This document shows, in pieces, positions 1 to 4,737 of a stretch of 8,416 bases of DNA. Source of the stretch: Eggerthellales bacterium UBA948 (lineage in GTDB: Bacteria > Actinomycetota > Coriobacteriia > Coriobacteriales > UBA8131); assembly GCA_002293265.1 (NCBI GenBank), contig DBCW01000023.1, positions 1 through 8,416 of the forward strand. Reading direction: 5' to 3'. How positions within the stretch are numbered: position 1 is the first letter of the stretch; each line of letters starts with the position of its first letter. The translations under genes and the position numbers were made by a program. Under the pieces are notes generated by a model, which was given only the letters and a program-made list of their open reading frames with translations, made no database searches and had not been told where the DNA came from.

Positions 1-2
1 CA

Positions 3-77
3 TTACGCCAGGTAGTGCCGTCGTCTGCTCAAACAGATCTGGAACAAACTGAAAAGAATCTGACGCACAAGCATTAA
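3..77 (+). CDS. possible 3' end of an upstream gene (partial)
   Basis: Frame 3 is open from the left edge to a TAA at 75-77, giving about 24 residues that begin LRQVVPSSAQ and end in a hydrophilic, Lys/His-rich tail (NLTHKH). The other two forward frames stop at 13-15 and 50-52. A charged C-terminal tail ending shortly before the next gene on the same strand would be normal, but 24 codons carry little statistical weight and no family can be recognised. It may equally be non-coding DNA upstream of the LysR gene. Confidence 0.25.
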   Translation, partial: LRQVVPSSAQTDLEQTEKNLTHKH

Positions 78-134
78 ATCGGCACTTCCTAATGAGTAGG
101 TGTTATAGAATCAAACTTTGAGCAGAGGAATGTC

Positions 135-1094
135 ATGCGAATTGAAAGCCTCAGTTATTTTTTGGAAGTTGCTCGATGTGGCTCATTCACACAAGCTGCT
201 AATCACCTTTTTATCTCGCAACAAGGTCTCAGCCGCGCTATTAAAGCTTTAGAAAACGATCTCAATCTATCGCTTTTCAAACGCTCGGATAAGCGAGTTC
301 ATCTCACTTCAGCGGGTGAAATCCTGCTCCCACACGCGCAACGCATAGTTGGTAGTGCAAAGGACATGTACAGCGAACTATCGTTATTGGAGCCCAAAGA
401 AACTCACGTAGAAAAAGAATCCGGAATTCCGGAGATTGCCATAACCACATTTGTTTCGAGTGTGATTTTAAGCCTAATGGCCGATTCAATTAAGCGCTGG
501 GGCTTGTCCAACGCAGCATTTACCGAGCGAGGTTTACCCGATACGATCGTGGCATTTGCAGACGGAAGTCTTTCTGCCCCGGCTTTAGTATTGATACCGG
601 AATTTGAAATGCGCCGTCTGTCACTTGTGAGCGATGTACATTTCACACCGTTATTATCGCTGGATATTATGGCTGTTTGTCCTACAACCTTAGTCTCTCC
701 GCGCCGCAAAACGCTAACACTTAAAGAGTTAGCCCAGTTACCACTGGCATACAACAGCGAGCCACTCTTTAGCAGAACCATTCAGCATATGAGTGGAGAA
801 ACTTCACTTAAACAGGTTGTATTGGTATCGTCCAGCCTCAAGGCGATATTTGGCGCGGTAGATGATGGGCGAGCTTGCGCATTAAGTGACTCTTTGGTCG
901 CCTATCTTTATGACACCGCGCCCGAGACAGTCACGTGTTCCATAAAAGGCACCGAGCACGCCTACTTTGGCATCCTAGAGTCTTGGACAAGACCGCCACT
1001 ACCTGCTCAACGCGCTTATATACAACGCTTCAGCGAGATGATAGAGTCCGAGCTACAGCCTTACTCCAGGCAGTACCCTTTGAATGTGGAGTAG
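135..1094 (+). CDS. LysR-family transcriptional regulator
   Basis: Cytoplasmic DNA-binding regulator of 319 aa, the normal LysR length. Residues 1-60 are the typical N-terminal winged helix-turn-helix: FLEVARCGSFTQAANHLF, then SQQGLSRAIKALENDL, then LFKR and the wing with LTSAGE. A linker helix follows, and about 95-300 should form the periplasmic-binding-protein-like effector domain (starting at IPEIAITTF), which is divergent enough that no ligand can be named. ATG at 135 is supported by AGAGGAA at 124-130. A TAGAAT at 106-111 could be its -10, without a convincing -35. No gene is divergently transcribed from it in this window, so the classical LysR target clue is missing. The stop at 1094 is 40 bp from the opposing regulator remnant. 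The family is certain; the inducer and regulon are unknown. Confidence 0.93.
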   Translation: MRIESLSYFLEVARCGSFTQAANHLFISQQGLSRAIKALENDLNLSLFKRSDKRVHLTSAGEILLPHAQRIVGSAKDMYSELSLLEPKETHVEKESGIPEIAITTFVSSVILSLMADSIKRWGLSNAAFTERGLPDTIVAFADGSLSAPALVLIPEFEMRRLSLVSDVHFTPLLSLDIMAVCPTTLVSPRRKTLTLKELAQLPLAYNSEPLFSRTIQHMSGETSLKQVVLVSSSLKAIFGAVDDGRACALSDSLVAYLYDTAPETVTCSIKGTEHAYFGILESWTRPPLPAQRAYIQRFSEMIESELQPYSRQYPLNVE

Positions 1095-1133
1095 TTGCTC
1101 CCTTTTTGTAACAAGCCCGCACGTTGTCCACAT

Positions 1134-1232
1134 CTAAAACCATGCTTGGCGTAGAGCCTCTACACCAGCCGAAATGTCTTCTATGGCGATTGAAGAAAAC
1201 CCTATCATGACTTTGCCGGTGAGGATATGAGT
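1134..1232 (-). pseudogene. C-terminal remnant of a PdxR/MocR (GntR-aminotransferase) regulator
   Basis: On the minus strand an open stretch reads THILTGKVMIGFSS, then IAIEDISAGVEALRQAWF, then TAG at 1134-1136. The pattern V-[IL]-[LI]-G-F-x-S-[IL] followed by E-x-I-x-x-G-[VI]-x-x-L-x-x-A-[WL] is how the aminotransferase-like domain of PdxR/MocR-type GntR regulators usually ends. Immediately upstream in frame is TGA (1233-1235), and the sequence before it shows no further homology, so only about 30 C-terminal codons survive. The piece lies between the LysR stop and the terminator of the secreted-protein gene, as expected for a gene deleted except for its tail. The assignment rests on motif memory over a short stretch; chance similarity is possible. 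Confidence 0.4.
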
Positions 1233-1260
1233 TCAATAGACTTGAGCTTTACGACACAGT

Positions 1261-1297
1261 AAAAAATCACCGCCAGTTTGTTATCTGACGGCGATTT
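1261..1297 (-). terminator. intrinsic terminator of the secreted repeat protein gene
   Basis: Read on the minus strand, AAATCGCCGTCAG (1297-1285) pairs over 13 positions with CTGGCGGTGATTT (1276-1264), with two G-U pairs, around an 8-nt loop. The strand continues straight into a T run (1266-1261). On the + strand the same arms contain two mismatches (A-C and C-A), so termination is directed at minus-strand transcripts. It lies 50 bp past the stop of the gene at 1347-2009. Confidence 0.8.
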
Positions 1298-1346
1298 ATT
1301 GGGGCTGAAGCGGGGTTGATGCCTCAACGATTAACGAGCAAAAGGG

Positions 1347-2009
1347 CTAATCGTCCCAAGCGACAAATGTCTTAGAAACAGTCACGTATGAATTAGCATT
1401 TATGTTGCTTACGCCCGAAATATAGACTGTGTATGTCTTTCCATATTTAAGACCGCTTACGCGAATTTCTAAGTCATCATTGTCTTTTTCAGTGATCCAT
1501 GATGAATAAACCTTGCCTGTAGAGTCTTTTACTGTTGCCTTTACATTTTTGTACTTTACCTTTTGTGCAAAATCAACCGAAAGCTCTTTGTCGTCGGCAT
1601 CATACTCAACTTTTTTAATGGTTACGCTAGCATTTACTGTCTTTGCTTTTGGTGTTGAGAATTTTCCGGATATTGAGGTGTAGCTACTTGCCCACTTTGA
1701 CTTAATGCCCGAGATTGTAAATGTGTAGGTTTTTCCCGCAACAATACTATTTACCCTGAACTCGATATCGTCGTCATCGCGGTCAGTGGCTTTGACGCTA
1801 TAGGATTTTCCGCCGGAATCCTTTACAGTGACTTTTGAGTTTTTGTAGACTACCTTACTTTTAAAATCAACCTCAACATTACCGTTGTTTTTATACTTGA
1901 TGGCTTTGATCGCAACAGATTTTGACGGCGCCGCATACGCAGCAGGTGCAAGGCCAAATAAGCTCAAGGCTACAATCATCACCAACAGCGTTGTACTAAA
2001 TTTCTTCAT
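1347..2009 (-). CDS. secreted protein with two tandem beta-rich repeats
   Basis: Predicted exported protein of 220 aa, function unknown. Residues 1-26 form a Sec signal peptide (MKKF, hydrophobic TLLVMIVALSLFGLAP, cleavage AYA|APSK). There is no lipobox cysteine, LPXTG signal or C-terminal membrane segment, so the mature protein is probably released or held non-covalently. The rest is two copies of a ~90-residue unit, about 32-119 and 128-217. The copies share KVTVKDSGGKSY/KATVKDSTGKVY (59-70, 157-168), an acidic stretch DRDDDDIEFRV/EKDNDDLEIRV (76-86, 174-184) and GKTYTFTISGI/GKTYTVYISGV (92-102, 190-200). Alternating hydrophobic strands and the GKTYT-x-x-ISG end resemble bacterial Ig-like domains; this is fold-level inference. 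The start at 2009 is chosen over a longer frame (to 2066) because it begins the signal peptide and is preceded by GGAGAAGGGAAG. The Asp clusters could bind a cation, unproven. Confidence 0.85.
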   Translation of the reverse strand: MKKFSTTLLVMIVALSLFGLAPAAYAAPSKSVAIKAIKYKNNGNVEVDFKSKVVYKNSKVTVKDSGGKSYSVKATDRDDDDIEFRVNSIVAGKTYTFTISGIKSKWASSYTSISGKFSTPKAKTVNASVTIKKVEYDADDKELSVDFAQKVKYKNVKATVKDSTGKVYSSWITEKDNDDLEIRVSGLKYGKTYTVYISGVSNINANSYVTVSKTFVAWDD

Positions 2010-2126
2010 AAACTTCCCTTCTCCAATATGACGAACTCTCTGTCCGTCTCCTGCTTTCAAAACCAATAATGCATCATTTAGCCATTTTATTGCATATTAA
2101 AGAAGAATAATTGAAATATTCCCACT

Positions 2127-2263
2127 CCCTCTCTGTCATTCCCGCTACCCCCATGTCATTCCCGCGCAGGCGGGAATCTATTTTTACATAAAAAATGAAT
2201 CGTTAGTTATGGATTCCCGCCTTCGCGGGAATGACAAGGAGAGCGCAGGAAGGACAGAGAGGG
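2127..2263. repeat. palindromic intergenic repeat element (ATTCCCGC/GCGGGAAT type)
   Basis: Two 24-bp arms at 2155-2178 and 2212-2235 are inverted copies of each other with one mismatch. Each arm is itself a small palindrome (ATTCCCGC facing GCGGGAAT) with GTC/GAC at its outer end. They flank a 33-bp AT-rich centre. An outer perfect 11-bp inverted pair, CCCTCTCTGTC at 2127-2137 and GACAGAGAGGG at 2253-2263, extends the symmetry, and a partial extra arm GTCATTCCCGC starts at 2135. Such elements are usually dispersed in many copies (compare the dRS3/REP-like GTCATTCCCGC repeats of other bacteria). No coding potential is seen. In RNA it could fold into a double hairpin. Confidence 0.75.
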
Positions 2264-2296
2264 CGCGAGAATGACAAGGAGAGCGCAGGAAGGACA
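2225..2296. repeat. 40-bp-period direct repeat, two units
   Basis: The 32 bases at 2225-2256 recur at 2265-2296 with one difference (GCGGGAATGAC versus GCGAGAATGAC, then AAGGAGAGCGCAGGAAGGACA in both), separated by GAGAGGGC. The first unit begins inside the right arm of the palindromic element, so the duplication appears to extend the element's edge rather than being a separate feature. Confidence 0.8.
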
Positions 2297-2378
2297 ATCC
2301 GGGTTAGATACATAGTTCTTAGACAGCCAGTCCAGGTAAATTTAGAAAACTCTATACTGAAGTAAGAAATGTAAATTA

Positions 2379-2407
2379 TTGCCTTTACACATATAGATGT
2401 GTAAACT
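2379..2407 (+). promoter_or_regulatory. vapBC promoter with palindromic operator
   Basis: A -35-like TTGCCT (2379-2384) and a -10-like TAAACT (2402-2407) are 17 bp apart. Between and overlapping them is a perfect palindrome: TTTACACAT at 2384-2392, ATAG at 2393-2396, and ATGTGTAAA at 2397-2405. A 9-bp-arm operator inside the promoter is what VapBC autorepression predicts: the antitoxin ribbon-helix-helix dimer, with the toxin as corepressor, would occlude RNA polymerase. The operator symmetry is seen; the promoter assignment and protein binding are inferred. Confidence 0.65.
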
Positions 2408-2442
2408 ACTACACAGATAAACTAGTCGAAGGGAAACAGGAA

Positions 2443-2643
2443 ATGGCATCGAATTTAGCTATTGACCAAGAGCTGCTTAATGCTGCGCTTGAGACCGGAG
2501 GGCTAAAGACCAAAAAAGAAACGGTAAATTTAGCTCTTGCTGAGTTTATTCAAAGGCGTAAAGCCGCGGAAGTGTTGTCACTTTTTGGCAAAATTGAATA
2601 CGATATAGATTATGATTACAAGAAAGCTCGAGAGCGTGCGTGA
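2443..2643 (+). CDS. vapB: VapB-type antitoxin
   Basis: Antitoxin of 66 aa, normal for this family. Residues 4-40 (LAIDQELLNAALETGG, then LKTKKETVNLALAEFIQRRK) match the ribbon-helix-helix VapB group, in which a D-x-E-L strand/helix start is followed by G-x-K-T-[KR]-[KR]-E-[AT]-V-x-x-A-L. The C-terminal part (VLSLFGKIEYDIDYDYKKARERA) carries the G-K-[IL]-x-[WY]-[ED] segment that usually wraps the toxin's active site. ATG at 2443 follows AAGGGA (2429-2434) and AGGAA (2438-2442). It lies directly behind a palindromic operator and overlaps the toxin start, the standard order of antitoxin first. Expected roles are neutralising VapC and repressing the operon. Confidence 0.88.
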   Translation: MASNLAIDQELLNAALETGGLKTKKETVNLALAEFIQRRKAAEVLSLFGKIEYDIDYDYKKARERA

Positions 2644-3032
2644 TGAGGGTATTAGTTGATACATCTGTGTGGTCACAGGCACTTCGTCGAAAGCAGCCCG
2701 GTGAAGAGGTTGCAAAACTAACAAAGCTGATTTTACAATCAATGGTCGTAATGATCGGATCGGTTCGCCAAGAAGTGTTGTCTGGTATATCAGATAAGAT
2801 GATGTTTGAGGATCTCAAAGACAAGCTGAGCTCATTTCCTGATATACCAATTAACACCAAAGATTATGAAACAGCCGCTGAGTTTTTTAATGTATGTCGT
2901 AAAAACGGTATACAAGGCTCACATATTGACTTTTTGATTTGCGCAATAGCCCACAATAACGATCTGCTTATCTATACAACTGATCAAGACTTCAATCACT
3001 TTGCAAAGCATCTGCCTATAAACTTGTTGTAA
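2643..3032 (+). CDS. vapC: VapC-type PIN-domain ribonuclease toxin
   Basis: PIN-domain toxin of 129 aa, full length. The acidic Mg2+-binding set is intact: D6 in VLVDTSVW, E44 in RQEVLSG, D96 in HIDFLICAIA and D114 (with D116) in YTTDQDF. The toxin is therefore likely active. Known VapC enzymes cleave specific RNAs such as initiator tRNA or the 23S sarcin-ricin loop; the target here cannot be read from sequence. The ATG at 2643 shares one base with the vapB stop (TGATG); a GTG at 2640 would add one residue and give a GTGA overlap. Either way the pair is translationally coupled. The gene ends 93 bp before the CCA end of tRNA-His, which is on the opposite strand. No typical terminator follows it except the hairpin at 3087-3126. 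Confidence 0.92.
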   Translation: MRVLVDTSVWSQALRRKQPGEEVAKLTKLILQSMVVMIGSVRQEVLSGISDKMMFEDLKDKLSSFPDIPINTKDYETAAEFFNVCRKNGIQGSHIDFLICAIAHNNDLLIYTTDQDFNHFAKHLPINLL

Positions 3033-3086
3033 ATAGTCCACCGGACAGTTGAACCCTCGCGGATTCGAGCCCCACACCCGGATACG

Positions 3087-3126
3087 CAAACATCCCAGGC
3101 AACTTGATAGTTATCTGGGATGTTTG
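3087..3126 (-). terminator. strong hairpin between vapC and tRNA-His, possible terminator or processing signal
   Basis: CAAACATCCCAG (3087-3098) and CTGGGATGTTTG (3115-3126) are perfect 12-bp complements. The 16-nt interior can pair again (AACT 3101-3104 with AGTT 3109-3112). The right arm includes two of the three encoded CCA bases of the tRNA. Neither side shows a long T run, so a canonical intrinsic terminator is not certain. It may act on transcripts from both sides or mark the 3' processing point of the tRNA precursor. Confidence 0.5.
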
Positions 3127-3202
3127 GGGTGGATGATGGGACTCGAACCCACGACCTCCAGGGCCACAACCTAGCACTCTAACCAACTGAGCTACACCCA
3201 CC
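3125..3202 (-). tRNA. tRNA-His (anticodon GTG)
   Basis: The minus strand folds as a complete cloverleaf: acceptor GTGGGTG with CATCCAC, T8-A9, D arm GCTC...GAGT, anticodon stem CTAGG/CCTGG around loop TTGTGGC (anticodon GTG at 3167-3165), variable AGGTC, and T arm GTGGG-TTCGAGT-CCCAT. A G at 3202 stands opposite the discriminator C73 (3128), the G-1:C73 pair that is the identity element of tRNA-His, confirming the anticodon call. CCA is encoded (3127-3125). The promoter lies just upstream. Confidence 0.96.
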
Positions 3203-3230
3203 ATGAGTGTTCGCTTTTATGCGAGGAGAG

Positions 3231-3261
3231 AGTATACCAGATTTTGCGTATTAGGACACAA
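3231..3261 (-). promoter_or_regulatory. tRNA-His promoter
   Basis: On the minus strand TGG-TATACT (3239-3231) is an extended -10 (TGN-TATAAT type), about 30 bp upstream of the mature tRNA 5' end. Upstream, TTGTGT (3261-3256) is a weak -35 at a long 19-bp spacing; the extended -10 probably compensates. Predicted start is near 3224, giving a short 5' leader for RNase P to remove. Confidence 0.6.
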
Positions 3262-3445
3262 TACATTTTGCCATTTTTAGCAATTCGGGATCATGAGTCA
3301 ATTGAAAAGATCAATTGAAATAGTTAACGCAAATTTCCTTGCACTTAGTCTGTCCACGGTGAGATGTAGTCGCTGATGCCATTACGCTTCTTGCGCTTCT
3401 TTTATATGAATAATTGTCTTTTAATCGCACTTTCTCCGCAAAGCA

Positions 3446-3491
3446 AAGAACCCTGCATCTTGACTATAGGTAATCAAGTTGCAGGGTTCTT
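3446..3491 (-). terminator. terminator hairpin of the C-rich-loop RNA
   Basis: AAGAACCCTGCA (3491-3480 on minus) is perfectly complementary to TGCAGGGTTCTT (3457-3446), a 12-bp stem. The interior pairs again (CTTGA with TCAAG). The minus strand continues TGCTTTGC, so the U tract is interrupted (UUCUUUGCUUU) but U-rich. On + the sequence after the stem is GAGTAAGG, with no T run, which favours the minus orientation. Confidence 0.6.
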
Positions 3492-3662
3492 GAGTAAGGT
3501 CACTTAGGGAGGGGATGGGGAGATGAAGGAAGTTTCCTGTCAGGCAAGCCAACTTGAGCAGGAATCCGGGGCGTGACCTTACCCGTACCTATCGTGTAGG
3601 TTAACCGTACACGAGGGGCAAGCGAGGGAGGGGGAGGGGGAGAGAACGCTTGCCCTCTCGTG
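3446..3662 (-). ncRNA. structured small RNA with C-rich loops, 6C-RNA-like
   Basis: Read 5'->3' on the minus strand, the transcript would open with hairpin 1: CACGAGAGGGCAAGCG (3662-3647) pairs with CGCTTGCCCCTCGTG (3624-3610), 15 bp with one bulge. Its 22-nt loop (3646-3625) is almost pure pyrimidine with C3-C5 runs. A 5-bp hairpin follows (ACCTA at 3601-3597 with TAGGT at 3591-3587). Stem 2 is a perfect 10-bp helix, GTAAGGTCAC (3582-3573) with GTGACCTTAC (3503-3494). It encloses an inner hairpin and a second C run (CCCCATCCCCTCCC, 3520-3507). A terminator hairpin ends the unit. Two stems with six or more loop cytosines define the actinobacterial 6C RNA; the resemblance is in that plan, and this candidate is larger than the 6C members I recall. 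Repeated CUCC/CUCCC would suit binding G-rich ribosome-binding sites. No ORF of note crosses it. Strand choice rests on the promoter, the C-rich loops and the terminator. Confidence 0.62.
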
Positions 3663-3665
3663 GAG

Positions 3666-3694
3666 GTTATAAGTCGAAACTATCACGGTGACCA
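3666..3694 (-). promoter_or_regulatory. promoter of the C-rich-loop RNA
   Basis: On the minus strand TATAAC (3671-3666) is a 5/6 match to the -10, with TGGTCA (3694-3689) as a 4/6 -35 at 17 bp. Initiation 5-8 nt downstream (3661-3658) would start the RNA exactly at its first stem, the arrangement expected for a small-RNA gene. The promoter is inferred from sequence only. Confidence 0.5.
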
Positions 3695-3923
3695 AACCGG
3701 AGGGAGTTTCATTTCAAAGTGCGGGGCTTAAATACCTTTAGCCCATTTAGTGGAGGTCTTAACGACCTTGGTTCATCAATACTTAACGTTTCCGTTTTTC
3801 TTGATGTACACATATTAGGATCTGACAAGCCCTCATACATCTGATTGAAGATATGGTTTTGTTAAAAGTTTGTAAAAACAGCATCTACCAGCAAAAACAA
3901 GTGTAAAAAGACCTAAAAATAAT
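3672..3923. other. intergenic stretch with two small hairpins, no gene seen
   Basis: Upstream of the small RNA are two short inverted repeats. GGGC/GCCC plus TAAA/TTTA lies at 3724-3744 (8 bp with one bulged T and a TACC loop), and AGGTC/GACCT at 3754-3768 (5 bp, loop TTAAC). The rest to 3923 is AT-rich with A runs. No ribosome-binding site plus reading frame is apparent apart from the small ORF beginning at 3924. Likewise 3262-3440, between tRNA-His and the RNA terminator, shows only a short direct repeat, TCAATTGAAA, at about 3300-3320. Confidence 0.4.
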
Positions 3924-4025
3924 ATGTTCGATCCTATAGAAATATTTACCGGATGCATCTTTGGTGGGGTAGTTATTGCCTGCATAATATACTCACCGTG
4001 TGGTAAATCAATCTTAACTGGCTAA
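3924..4025 (+). CDS. possible 33-residue single-span membrane peptide
   Basis: ATG at 3924 opens a 33-codon frame ending TAA at 4023-4025. It encodes MFDPIEIFTG, a hydrophobic core CIFGGVVIACIIYS and a short polar end PCGKSILTG. A single transmembrane helix is plausible, and two cysteines flank or lie in the span. Against it: no Shine-Dalgarno is seen (the upstream bases are A-rich), and it overlaps the end of the opposing cyclophilin gene by 12 bp. It could be a chance frame. If real, it is a small membrane protein of unknown role. Confidence 0.25.
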   Translation: MFDPIEIFTGCIFGGVVIACIIYSPCGKSILTG

Positions 4026-4679
4026 ATCTTCGGACTCAAAGCTGCCATCTACGGCTTTCATCGCTCCAAGTGCAGCAACACTGCCCGGTGTAGGTGTGGG
4101 GCATGAAACAGCATTGGTAAGCATAACCTCATCAGCACCCTTAATCTCGATGCCGAGTATCACATCGCCAACTCTTAGCGATAGCACAGTTTCGATCCCA
4201 TCTGTCACACGACCAAATACTGTGTATTTATCATCAAGTTTTGGTTGAACACCAAGCGAGAAAAAGAATTGGCAGCTGCCGGTTTGAGGCTTTTGGTTGT
4301 TATACATGCATATACTGCCAAGTTTAAGGTGATTATATTTCTTGCCCACAAACTCATCTTTGATGGCATATCTTGCGTCACCGGTGCCGGGGTTTATGCC
4401 GCCTATCTTGCCGTCTACAGCGTGCTCCACTTGTACGGGTGTAAGATTTCGCGTGTAGGGGCACCCGCCAATTATCATCGAATCTGCCTTATAAGCATGA
4501 AACTTGAGCATGTCGTAAAAACTGCGACGTGCGAGTTCGATAAAGTTGCCTGAAGTGATAGGAGCATATTTGCCGTCAAGCTTGACGCGAATAAAACCTT
4601 TGCTGGTTGAGATTACCGCCATCTCTTTTCCGTTTGGAATATAACGCGGAGTGTAAATTGGCAATAGTTGTCGTTTCAT
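4014..4679 (-). CDS. cyclophilin-type peptidyl-prolyl isomerase-like protein, catalytic residues altered
   Basis: Cytoplasmic protein of 221 aa without signal peptide. The cyclophilin core runs from about 20 to 190: VISTSKGFIRVKLDGKYAP, NFIELARRSFYDMLKFH, MIIGGCPYTRN, then GSCQFFFSLG (134-143) and LDDKYTVFGRVTDGIETV. Active cyclophilins carry F-H-R-x-x-x-x-F-x-x-Q-G-G. Here the aligned stretch is FHAYKADSMIIGG (60-72), so the catalytic Arg is Ala62, the Phe is Ser67 and the Gln is Ile70, although the Q-F-F core strand is kept. The protein may therefore bind rather than isomerise prolines. About 30 C-terminal residues extend past the fold. ATG at 4679 has a strong AAGGAG five bases upstream. 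It is divergent from the LuxR-type gene across a 235-bp regulatory spacer. The family is confident; enzymatic activity is doubtful. Confidence 0.85.
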   Translation of the reverse strand: MKRQLLPIYTPRYIPNGKEMAVISTSKGFIRVKLDGKYAPITSGNFIELARRSFYDMLKFHAYKADSMIIGGCPYTRNLTPVQVEHAVDGKIGGINPGTGDARYAIKDEFVGKKYNHLKLGSICMYNNQKPQTGSCQFFFSLGVQPKLDDKYTVFGRVTDGIETVLSLRVGDVILGIEIKGADEVMLTNAVSCPTPTPGSVAALGAMKAVDGSFESEDLAS

Positions 4680-4691
4680 GGTAACTCCTTC

Positions 4692-4714
4692 CGATCAATT
4701 TAACCGACTGATCG
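4692..4714. promoter_or_regulatory. inverted repeat upstream of the cyclophilin gene
   Basis: CGATCA (4692-4697) and TGATCG (4709-4714) are perfect 6-bp inverted arms with an 11-bp spacer. The repeat lies just before the Shine-Dalgarno of the minus-strand gene, so it could be an operator or a leader hairpin. No function is established. Confidence 0.35.
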
Positions 4715-4737
4715 TAGGTCAATAAAAAGGCTCAATC

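Noticed and set aside
1088..1107. GGAG-TAGTTG-CTCC followed by CTTTTT as a terminator of the LysR gene
   Set aside because: The stem is only 4 bp and overlaps the stop codon; too weak to call.
1030..1236. 68-codon minus-strand ORF overlapping the LysR end
   Set aside because: Wrong frame relative to the PdxR/MocR-like remnant, overlaps the LysR coding region, and shows no protein-like features.
2155..2235. CRISPR repeat-spacer structure
   Set aside because: Repeats are inverted rather than evenly spaced direct copies, there are only two arms, and no cas genes are nearby.
3060..3082. GGATTCGAGCCCC resembling a second tRNA T arm or a partial duplication of the tRNA-His 3' end
   Set aside because: The flanks do not form an acceptor or T stem, the match to the tRNA-His T arm needs a gap and several mismatches, and no integrase is present, so an attachment site or tRNA pseudogene cannot be supported.
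3016..3204. Minus-strand ORF of 62 codons beginning MVGVAQLVRVLGCGPGGRG
   Set aside because: It is the well-known false translation of a tRNA gene; the sequence is tRNA-His plus its trailer.
3523..3576. 17-codon + strand ORF (MKEVSCQASQLEQESGA) behind GGGGAG
   Set aside because: It lies antisense within stem 2 of the structured RNA; the apparent ribosome-binding site is the complement of the C run.
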